Assembly: GCA_964622275.1 (NCBI GenBank)
Contig: CAZUMX010000010.1
Location: forward strand, 1 to 27,689
Direction: 5' to 3'
Origin: CAYPEZ01 sp964622275
GTDB lineage: Bacteria; Patescibacteriota; Minisyncoccia; Phycocordibacterales; UBA6899
DNA length: 27,689 nt
The notes under the pieces were generated by a model that was not told the DNA's origin, did not search any database, and worked only from the letters and a program-made list of their open reading frames with translations. Position 1 is the stretch's first letter, and each line of letters begins with the position of its first letter. A program made the translations under genes and the position numbers. Positions 21,611 to 27,689 of the stretch are shown here, piece after piece.

Positions 21611-21682
21611 GCCCCCATAGCTCAACGGATAGAGTACTTGTCTTCGGAACAAGGGATGTGGGTTCGATTCCTGCTGGGGGCA
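21611..21682 (+). tRNA. tRNA-Arg(TCG), copy 2
   Basis: Acceptor GCCCCCA/TGGGGGC; anticodon stem CTTGT/ACAAG around CTTCGGA, giving TCG. No CCA is encoded. It ends 8 nt before the ATG of cca copy 2, and its body is clearly different from copy 1 at 8018. Confidence 0.95.
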
Positions 21683-21690
21683 CAAATGAA

Positions 21691-23166
21691 ATGGCTAGAA
21701 ATAATGCAAAATTAAATGTTCCTGAGGAGGTGAGTAGGATCTCACAAGTTTTAAGTAGTGCCAAATTTGAAAATTATTTGGTGGGGGGCTGTGTTAGAGA
21801 CATATTGCTAGGCAAAGAGCCTAAAGACTGGGACCTAACTACCATTGCCACTCCAGAGGAGATTACTCCACTTTTTGAGCACACTTTCTATGAGAATGAC
21901 TATGGCACAGTGGGGATAGTGAACGACGGGCCGTCGAGTGAGAGCCTAAGAGTGGTTGAGGTTACCCCTTATCGAACTGAGGGAGCATACTCTGACTTCA
22001 GGCGGCCAGATGAGGTTAAGTGGTCTAAGAGTTTAGAAGAGGATTTGAGGAGGAGAGACTTCACCATCAATGCCTTAGCATACGATATTCAAAATGGGGA
22101 AGTGATCGATATGTTTGATGGCAAATTAGATTTGGAGAGGAAGTTAATAAGGACCGTTGGCAAACCAGAAGAAAGGTTTGGTGAGGATGCACTTAGAATA
22201 CTTCGCGCCATTAGACTCTCAGCAGAACTCAACTTCGCCATCGAGTCTGAGACGATGTCGGCCATAGAGAGTCAAGCTGGTTTACTCGCTAAAATATCTA
22301 GAGAACGAGTCAGGGATGAATTTATTAAGATTGTGATGTCTGACAATCCTTCGGTTGCTCTGGGACTTGCCACTCAACTTGGGCTACTTAAATACATTTC
22401 ACCGGAACTAGAGAGGGGAGTAGGGGTAGAACAAAACAAATCTCATATCTACACAGTATGGGAACATTTGATACGCTCGCTCGACTATGCAGCAGAAAAA
22501 AAATTCCCTCTTCATGTGCGCATTGCAGTACTTCTACATGATATTGCGAAACCTCATACTAAGAAGTTTATAAACGGGCAATGGACCTTTTATGGTCATG
22601 AGGTTGTGGGGGCGAGAATCGCTCGAAATATCTTAACTGATCTCAAGTTTCCAAAAGAGATAACTGAGAAGGTGGTCAAACTAGTTAGATGGCACATGTT
22701 CTTCTCTGAGACAGAGACCATTTCGCTCTCTGCTGTAAGGAGAATAGTTAGAAATGTAGGGCCAGAACTCATTTGGGATCTTATGAATGTCCGCTCTTCT
22801 GACCGTACCGGTATGGGTAGGCCAAAGGCAACTACATACAGACTAAGAAAGTACCACTCAATGATAGAAGAGGTAATGAGAGACCCCATATCGGTAAAAC
22901 AACTCAGAGTGAACGGTCAAGACATTATGAGACTAACAAATTCAAACGCAGGGCCTCACATCGGAAACATTTTGGAAATATTACTCTCTGAAGTACTCGA
23001 GGAGCCCAAGTTAAATGATCTGACACACCTAGAGCAAAGAGTTAAAGATCTTTATGCCTTAAATGAAGGGGAGTTGTCTAAACTTGGTAGGGAAGCGAGG
23101 GTGAAAAATGAATCTGAAGATGAAAAAGAAGTTGAAGATATTAAAGACAAGTACAAAGTTAAGTAA
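21691..23166 (+). CDS. cca: CCA tRNA nucleotidyltransferase / poly(A) polymerase family, HD-domain form (copy 2)
   Basis: 491 residues, homologous along its whole length to copy 1 at 6446-7951. It has LVGGCVRD, KDWDLTT with the catalytic Asp pair, RRDFTINALAYD, EDALRILRAIRLS, an HD-type motif (HDIAKPH) and the shared segment LSAVRRIVRNVGPELIWDLM. The start at 21691 (MARNNAKLN) is 8 nt after tRNA-Arg; the open frame to the left would translate the tRNA. With so little space the mRNA probably arises by processing of a tRNA-containing transcript, or from a promoter inside the tRNA. Codon use differs from copy 1, with frequent AGA/AGG and CTA/TTA. Two such genes in one small genome would be unusual unless one is acquired. 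Confidence 0.94.
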   Translation: MARNNAKLNVPEEVSRISQVLSSAKFENYLVGGCVRDILLGKEPKDWDLTTIATPEEITPLFEHTFYENDYGTVGIVNDGPSSESLRVVEVTPYRTEGAYSDFRRPDEVKWSKSLEEDLRRRDFTINALAYDIQNGEVIDMFDGKLDLERKLIRTVGKPEERFGEDALRILRAIRLSAELNFAIESETMSAIESQAGLLAKISRERVRDEFIKIVMSDNPSVALGLATQLGLLKYISPELERGVGVEQNKSHIYTVWEHLIRSLDYAAEKKFPLHVRIAVLLHDIAKPHTKKFINGQWTFYGHEVVGARIARNILTDLKFPKEITEKVVKLVRWHMFFSETETISLSAVRRIVRNVGPELIWDLMNVRSSDRTGMGRPKATTYRLRKYHSMIEEVMRDPISVKQLRVNGQDIMRLTNSNAGPHIGNILEILLSEVLEEPKLNDLTHLEQRVKDLYALNEGELSKLGREARVKNESEDEKEVEDIKDKYKVK

Positions 23167-23167
23167 C

Positions 23168-23194
23168 AAAAATCCCGTTTGAAACGGGATTTTT
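23168..23194. terminator. bidirectional terminator between cca copy 2 and hup
   Basis: AAAAATCCCGTTT and AAACGGGATTTTT form a perfect 13-bp inverted repeat around one G, between two convergent genes. Confidence 0.88.
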
Positions 23195-23216
23195 GTTTGG
23201 CGACTTCAGTTTGTTA

Positions 23217-23489
23217 TTAGCGAACTGCGTCTTTGAGTGCCTTTGCAGGGCGAAACTTTGGCACGCGCATAGATGGGACAGAGATAGTCTCGCCGGTGCG
23301 AGGATTCCTAGCTTGTCTTGCTGCGCGAGTCTTGGTTGAGAAAATGCCTAAGCCCGCAATCGAGACTTCGTCACCTTTCTTCAAAGTGCTGACAATAGAA
23401 TCGATAACGGTATCGACTACTTCCTCGGCCTGAACCTTGGTGCCACCGAGTTTTGCATGTACTGCGTCTACAATTGCTACCTTATTCAT
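23217..23489 (-). CDS. hup: HU-family DNA-binding protein
   Basis: 90 residues, the normal length for HU. The pattern is typical: MNKVAIVDAVHAKLGG helices, the GLGIFSTKTRAARQARNPRT arm with conserved GxF and RxxRNPxTG, then VPKFRPAKALKDAVR. HU bends and compacts DNA as a homodimer in the nucleoid and assists replication initiation in other bacteria. It is the last gene of the minus-strand run clpP-rny-hup but has its own promoter (23522-23549). The leader is about 27 nt and lacks a Shine-Dalgarno. Confidence 0.97.
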   Translation of the reverse strand: MNKVAIVDAVHAKLGGTKVQAEEVVDTVIDSIVSTLKKGDEVSIAGLGIFSTKTRAARQARNPRTGETISVPSMRVPKFRPAKALKDAVR

Positions 23490-23521
23490 TGACTAAAAAT
23501 TATCTTAATAAACCCATACCG

Positions 23522-23549
23522 ATTATATATGAAGCCATTTTTTACGCAA
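23522..23549 (-). promoter_or_regulatory. hup promoter
   Basis: On the minus strand TTGCGT (23544-23549), a 16-bp spacer and a perfect TATAAT (23522-23527). The predicted start is near 23515. Confidence 0.6.
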
Positions 23550-23566
23550 TACTCTAAATAATTTGC

Positions 23567-25096
23567 CTATCTGGCAAACTCAATAGCTCTGTTCTCTCTG
23601 ATAACACTAACCTTGATTTCACCAGGGTACTTAAGCTCCTTTTCAATACGCAAAGCTATATTTCTAGCCATATTCTTCGCCTCTAAGTCCGAAACCTTGC
23701 CTGGCTCTACAAAGACCCTGATCTCTCTGCCTGCCTGTAGAGCATAGGCCTTCTCCACTCCATCAAAGGATGTTGCAATGTTTTCTAGCTCCTCAAGGCG
23801 CTTTAGGTAGTGCTCAACGGTGTCGCGCCTTGCCCCAGGTCTACCGCCCGATATTGCGTCGGCTGTTTGGACAATCATGGACTCAAGAGTCTCGTATGGG
23901 TACTCTCCATGGTGAGCTTGCATTGCTTTAATTACTGCCTCATCAACATTAAACTTCTGTAGAATTCTTCGACCTATCTCAACATGAGTACCTTGAACCT
24001 CATGATCAAGCGCCTTACCCAAATCGTGAAGAAGCGCTCCAGCCTTAGCTACAAGAACATTAGCGCCAAGTTCCTCAGCAATCATGCCTGCAAGATGTGC
24101 CATCTCGACTGAATGTTCCAAAACATTCTGACCATAAGAAGTACGGAAATGAAGTCTGCCCAAAATAGACAATAATTTCGGATCTAGATTATATACACCA
24201 CACTCAAAGGCTGCTTGTTCTCCCTTCTCCTTAATTATTTTGTTTATCTCTGCCTTTGCATTCTCTACAAACTCCTCGATCTTTGCTGGTTGGATTCTGC
24301 CATCGGCAATAAGTTTTTCGAGTGCAAGCTTGGCAACAGCTCTTCTAACAGGGTCAAAAGATGAAATAGTAATTGCCAAAGGAGTATCATCGACTATCAC
24401 TTCTACGCCTGTAACCCTCTCAAAAGCTTTGATATTTCTACCTTCCTTACCGATAATCTTGCCCTTGATCTCATCCGATGCAAGAGAAATGTTCGTAGAC
24501 ATGATCTCGTTTGAAATGGAGTTGGCCAAACGCTGTATAGAAGTAGTCAGGATCTCCCTAGCTCTTTCGCCAAGCCTTTCCTCAGCCTGATTTTCAAGTT
24601 TCTGCATTCTTACTACCAAATCTTCTTCAGAAGAGAGCTCAATTCTTTTGAAAAGTTCTTGTTTAGCCTCATCCTCAGAAAGGGAAGCGACTCTAGCTAA
24701 TTCTTTCGAACGAGCTAGCACTAATTCATCAGCTCTTTCCTTAATTTGTTTGATTTCTGTAACCTTTTCCTTTATATAGTCTGCCTCCTTATCTAAGTCT
24801 ATTTGTCTGTTGTCTAAAAGTTCTTCCTTTTTTATCAAACGATCTTCGTTCTTGAGCACCCTATCCTCACGCTCACGAATGTTGACCTCAGCATCATCAA
24901 GAACAGCTTTTGCCTCCTTATTTGCCTTTTCTATAATAGATTGAGCCTCCTCCTTGGCTCGAGACTCCATCTCTTGGATCTCTAACTCAACTGAGTTCTT
25001 CTTGCCTAAAGCTACAAGCAGGCGCAACAAATAACCGAAGCCGGTACCGGCTCCCAATGCAAGTAGCATCAATAATAGGGCCAATTTTAGAGACAT
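23567..25096 (-). CDS. rny: ribonuclease Y
   Basis: 509-residue membrane-anchored endoribonuclease that starts mRNA decay. An N-terminal membrane helix (about 3-30) is followed by a long charged coiled coil (about 35-180). A KH domain with GKIIGKEGRN (212-221) and an HD phosphohydrolase domain with H357-D358 (ALLHDLGKALDHE) follow. The C-terminus matches the family (ELKYPGEIKVSVIRENRAIEFA). The length is typical. With pnp at the other end of the window this supplies both an endo- and a 3' exonuclease for RNA turnover. The ATG at 25096 has no visible Shine-Dalgarno. The 104-bp gap to clpP contains an imperfect GGGTTC/GAACTCCC hairpin. Confidence 0.97.
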   Translation of the reverse strand: MSLKLALLLMLLALGAGTGFGYLLRLLVALGKKNSVELEIQEMESRAKEEAQSIIEKANKEAKAVLDDAEVNIREREDRVLKNEDRLIKKEELLDNRQIDLDKEADYIKEKVTEIKQIKERADELVLARSKELARVASLSEDEAKQELFKRIELSSEEDLVVRMQKLENQAEERLGERAREILTTSIQRLANSISNEIMSTNISLASDEIKGKIIGKEGRNIKAFERVTGVEVIVDDTPLAITISSFDPVRRAVAKLALEKLIADGRIQPAKIEEFVENAKAEINKIIKEKGEQAAFECGVYNLDPKLLSILGRLHFRTSYGQNVLEHSVEMAHLAGMIAEELGANVLVAKAGALLHDLGKALDHEVQGTHVEIGRRILQKFNVDEAVIKAMQAHHGEYPYETLESMIVQTADAISGGRPGARRDTVEHYLKRLEELENIATSFDGVEKAYALQAGREIRVFVEPGKVSDLEAKNMARNIALRIEKELKYPGEIKVSVIRENRAIEFAR

Positions 25097-25200
25097 ATGG
25101 GGGATGTGTCAGCCGTTTCGGGAGTTCGGGAACCCCGCTTACGCAGGGTATTAATTTCGGAAAAATTCTTTAACGATTGAACAAGTAGAGAGTACTGTAA

Positions 25201-25776
25201 CTACAGAATCTTGTCAATTAGACCGTATTTCTTAGCCTCCTCTGGGTTCATGAAGTAGTCTCTGTCTATATCCTTCTCTACCTTAGCGACGGTTTGACCT
25301 GTATTCTTAGCCATAATTCTTGTAAGATTCTCTCTTAGTTTGAGTATTTGCTTAGCTCGGATCTCGATGTCAGAGGCCTGACCTTCGGCACCTCCCAGTG
25401 GTTGGTGGATCATGATCTCTGCATTCGGAAGCGCAAACCTCTTACCCTTAGTCCCAGCTGAGAGCATCCAAGCGCCGCCAGATGCAGCCATACCCACACA
25501 GACAGTGGAGACATCTGGCTTGATGTGGTTCATCGTGTCTATCATAGCTAAAGTAGCTGAGGCTGAGCCACCTGGAGAGTTTATATATATAGAGATATCT
25601 TTCTTGGGATCCTCGGACTGGAGGAAAAGTAGTTGAGCTATCACAAGGTTAGCTACTGTGTCATCAATAGGCCCGCCAAGGAAGATAATACGCTCACGAA
25701 GTAAGCGCGAGTAGATATCATACGCTCGCTCGCCAAATTGGCTCTTCTCTATAACTGTTGGGACTAGATAACTCAT
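25201..25776 (-). CDS. clpP: ATP-dependent Clp protease proteolytic subunit
   Basis: 191-residue serine protease that forms the barrel-shaped ClpP tetradecamer and degrades proteins delivered by Clp ATPases. The catalytic triad is visible: S99 in GMAASGGAWML, H124 in EIMIHQPLGGA and D173 in DIDRDYFM. The oligomerisation segment YINSPGGSASATLAM is typical. It follows tig by 24 nt on the same strand, as in the conserved tig-clpP order; clpX does not follow in this window. Confidence 0.98.
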   Translation of the reverse strand: MSYLVPTVIEKSQFGERAYDIYSRLLRERIIFLGGPIDDTVANLVIAQLLFLQSEDPKKDISIYINSPGGSASATLAMIDTMNHIKPDVSTVCVGMAASGGAWMLSAGTKGKRFALPNAEIMIHQPLGGAEGQASDIEIRAKQILKLRENLTRIMAKNTGQTVAKVEKDIDRDYFMNPEEAKKYGLIDKIL

Positions 25777-25800
25777 AGTTCCACTACACTATACTAAAAC

Positions 25801-26769
25801 CTAGATTGTTTCAAGAAACTCAAAAACTTTTTGGTTCTTTAGTTGCTCGAAGACATACATACGGAGTCTAAGTGGGTCAGCATCCTTGTAGTGGGTAAGT
25901 AGGTGAGTAGTCTCGTGTTCAACCTCCTCCTTGGTTGGTTCGAGTTTCTCTGTTTCTGCAATCTTTTGCATGATAAGCTCCGCCTTGCTTCTCTTCTCAG
26001 CCTTCTCTTTCCATTCAACTCTAATCTCATCTTCTGTCTTCTTAATTGATTTAAGATATTCTGCCCAGACCATCCCATGCTTCACCACATCGTCTTTGAA
26101 CTGAGCGATCATTCTATCTAGTTCATTTTCTACAAGTATCTTTGGAATCTTGATGTCTGTTGCTTTAACCAACTCTTCAATAAGAGTGAGGCGAACCTTC
26201 TCCTTCGCTCTAAACTTCTTCTCTTCCAAAAGATTTTCTTTGGCCTTAGTTCTTAGATCTTCACCCTCCTTAAGTTCTGGCTTCCAGCCTCGCTTCTCGA
26301 TCTCTGCAAGCACGGCGTCAACCTCCTTCTCATCTACATTCAAATCATCCTTCTCTTGCTTGGAGTCATTGGCAATCTTTTTATAATCTGGGAGAGCAAA
26401 CTCTGGTTCGAGGGCAACTGTAATCCTGAACTCAAGAGGAATACCGGGTGCAAGCTTAGTAATTGCAATCTGTGGTCTTGCGATAGGGGAGAGCTTGTTC
26501 TCGCTTATTATGTGCACATACTCATGAGCAAGTACGATCTCGGCTACTTCTTCTAAGACCTTCATTTCACCGACATTTTTCACAAGCACATTCTCAGGGA
26601 TATTACCCTTACGGAAACCGGGCATTTCCAGGCGAGAACTGAGTGATTTGATAGCCTCACCCCTAGCCTCATCTAGTGCCTCAAGTGTTATCTCTCCGGT
26701 AATAATAGCTTCGCCCTCACTCCTTTCAATCTTTAGGTTATTTGTATGCTTATGCTCGTGTTTTGACAT
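25801..26769 (-). CDS. tig: trigger factor-like ribosome-associated chaperone lacking the PPIase domain
   Basis: 322 residues, against about 430 for the full-length family. The N-terminal ribosome-binding domain (about 10-125) has the signature GFRKG at 51-55 (MPGFRKGNIP). The sequence then passes almost directly from NVDEKEVDAVLAEIEKRGW (about 145) to the C-terminal chaperone arms (LRTKAKENLLEEKKFRAKEK, then EELVKATDIKIPKILVENEL). The FKBP-like prolyl-isomerase insert is therefore missing. It should still hold nascent chains at the ribosome exit. It is upstream of clpP and downstream of a strong terminator. A TAGACT ends 7 nt before the ATG and could be a -10. Confidence 0.92.
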   Translation of the reverse strand: MSKHEHKHTNNLKIERSEGEAIITGEITLEALDEARGEAIKSLSSRLEMPGFRKGNIPENVLVKNVGEMKVLEEVAEIVLAHEYVHIISENKLSPIARPQIAITKLAPGIPLEFRITVALEPEFALPDYKKIANDSKQEKDDLNVDEKEVDAVLAEIEKRGWKPELKEGEDLRTKAKENLLEEKKFRAKEKVRLTLIEELVKATDIKIPKILVENELDRMIAQFKDDVVKHGMVWAEYLKSIKKTEDEIRVEWKEKAEKRSKAELIMQKIAETEKLEPTKEEVEHETTHLLTHYKDADPLRLRMYVFEQLKNQKVFEFLETI

Positions 26770-26784
26770 GTCTCCGAGTCTAAC

Positions 26785-26821
26785 AAAAAAACAGCCCCGA
26801 CACCATCGGGGCTGTTTTTTT
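26785..26821. terminator. bidirectional terminator upstream of tig
   Basis: ACAGCCCCGA (26791-26800) pairs with TCGGGGCTGT (26806-26815), flanked by A and T runs on both sides. Confidence 0.9.
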
Positions 26822-26837
26822 CACAATGTTAGGCTAA

Positions 26838-27119
26838 TTAGAGATTCTCTAAATCTGCACCAACACTATTAACATCTGTTCCACTCAAATCTGCATCTAT
26901 TGCAGCACTCTCGTCGGAAGTAGACTGTTGTTCGATCTTACCAGCGACCGCCTCAATATTACTGTCATCAACAATGGCTGTAGATTGTTCAACTACTGGG
27001 TTACTTCTCTCACCCCAGAAGTATACGCCACCTAAAACCACCATCACTAAAACAATAATAATCGCTATAACTGGGCCCACTGAGTTCTCCTTCGTCTCGA
27101 TTACTTGGTTTGGTTCCAT
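26838..27119 (-). CDS. small single-pass membrane protein, unknown function
   Basis: 93 residues. A short N-terminal segment (MEPNQVIETKENS) precedes one membrane helix at about 15-35 (VGPVIAIIIVLVMVVLGGVYF). The outer part is acidic and rich in Ser, Ala and Asp. The topology is probably N-in with the acidic tail outside. It starts 21 bp after the stop of the charged-repeat gene on the same strand and ends at a strong terminator, so the two probably form an operon. Family not recognised. Confidence 0.75.
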   Translation of the reverse strand: MEPNQVIETKENSVGPVIAIIIVLVMVVLGGVYFWGERSNPVVEQSTAIVDDSNIEAVAGKIEQQSTSDESAAIDADLSGTDVNSVGADLENL

Positions 27120-27140
27120 TGTTAATTAATCAGTTATCTA

Positions 27141-27689
27141 TTAAGGAGTCGTTGTTGTTGCAGTTGTGGTGGCAACAGGTAGCTTACCGTCCTTCTTGAG
27201 GGAAGCCTCAATTCTCTTGATGACATTAAGAGCCTTCATTAAATTCTGCTTAGCGCTTACCAAGGCCTCTCTTGCTAATTTCGACTCAGTCTTGATCTTC
27301 TCTCTATTTACCTTGTTTGTGCTTGAAGCTGTTGAGCTCGCAGTATCGTTGGTTAGATCAATAGCCTTGATGTTTGCTATATGAGTCTTGGCATTAGCTA
27401 TATCTGTTCTTGCAGAACCGACAAAACCTGTAGCCTCTGCAGTGCTGGTGCCGGTTGAGCCCAATTTAGTCAATCTTGAGTCGATCCTTGTTGCCAAGGT
27501 CTCAAGACGAGTAATAGTTGCCTCAAGTACTCTTATAGCTACATCAGCTCTTGCTTTTACCGACTTTTCGCCTCTTTCCTCCTTTCTATCCTGCCTGTCT
27601 TCTTGTCTATCTTCTCTTCTGTCCTGTCTATCCTCTTTTCTATCCTCTCTGTTTTCCTTAATTTCCTCCCTCTTTTCCTTGATTTCCTC
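27141..27689 (-). CDS. charged-repeat helical protein, 5' end beyond the window
   Basis: The frame is open to the window edge, so 182 residues are seen and the start is missing. A TTG at 27497 is only an internal codon. The visible N-terminal part is a charged low-complexity helix (EEIKEKREEIKENRED, then repeats of EDR and QDR). The middle is a helical Ala- and Thr-rich region (VAIRVLEATITRLETLATRI, and ARTDIANAKTHIANIKAI). The C-terminus is Thr-rich (VATTTATTTTP). The layout suggests a secreted or envelope-associated stalk-like protein, but the signal peptide would lie outside the window. Function unknown. Confidence 0.75.
   Translation of the reverse strand, partial: EEIKEKREEIKENREDRKEDRQDRREDRQEDRQDRKEERGEKSVKARADVAIRVLEATITRLETLATRIDSRLTKLGSTGTSTAEATGFVGSARTDIANAKTHIANIKAIDLTNDTASSTASSTNKVNREKIKTESKLAREALVSAKQNLMKALNVIKRIEASLKKDGKLPVATTTATTTTP

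Noticed and set aside
27510..27689. Regularly repeated short units that could suggest CRISPR
   Set aside because: The units are 6-12 bp, in frame and coding; there are no 25-35 bp repeats with unique spacers anywhere in the window.

Overview
The window looks like a chromosomal segment of a Patescibacteria/CPR-type bacterium (Parcubacteria-like). This is inferred from the trigger factor that lacks its PPIase domain, a TrmB-type regulator, small single-helix and charged-repeat proteins, the scarcity of Shine-Dalgarno sequences and the short housekeeping operons. No rRNA or marker tree is available here, so the assignment is provisional.

Layout. 1-8000 is mostly minus-strand housekeeping: pnp, a NYN-domain nuclease, rpsO, two small unknown genes, a Nudix hydrolase and a tRNA nucleotidyltransferase (cca copy 1). 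A plus-strand Xer recombinase and exonuclease III sit among them. 8000-9540 holds tRNA-Arg, tRNA-Gly and a non-coding region that reads as a replication origin. It has two copies of a triple DnaA-box-like unit, a 43-bp hyphenated palindrome and a cluster of parS-like 16-mers. Genes to the left run mainly leftward and genes to the right mainly rightward, as expected around an origin. 9130-10900 carries a YraN-family gene and two unknown genes, one a long coiled-coil protein. 10930-11290 has tRNA-Pro followed by two degenerate tRNA-Pro-like units. 11327-14495 is a chemosensory operon cheW-cheY-cheA, in which CheA is fused to a CheC-type CheY-P phosphatase domain.

14500-15450 is an accessory minus-strand gene group divergent from a TrmB-like regulator plus endonuclease III. 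The two promoters share a 12-bp inverted repeat. A phosphohexomutase, a DUF2384-like antitoxin-domain protein and a Na+/H+ antiporter follow (16860-20843).

From about 20.9 kb the character changes. A structured non-coding element is followed by a six-tRNA cluster (Gly, three Pro isoacceptors, Gly, Arg), a second cca gene, hup, rny, clpP, tig, a small membrane protein and a truncated charged-repeat protein. These genes use AGA/AGG arginine and CTA/TTA leucine codons much more than the left part. tRNA-Gly(GCC), tRNA-Arg(TCG), tRNA-Pro(TGG) and cca occur in both parts. This suggests acquired DNA or a contig join.

At seven genes a sigma70-type -10 hexamer lies exactly 6 nt before the ATG, which predicts leaderless mRNAs as a common mode here. 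Other genes carry normal Shine-Dalgarno sequences. All promoter, origin and parS calls come from reading the sequence only.
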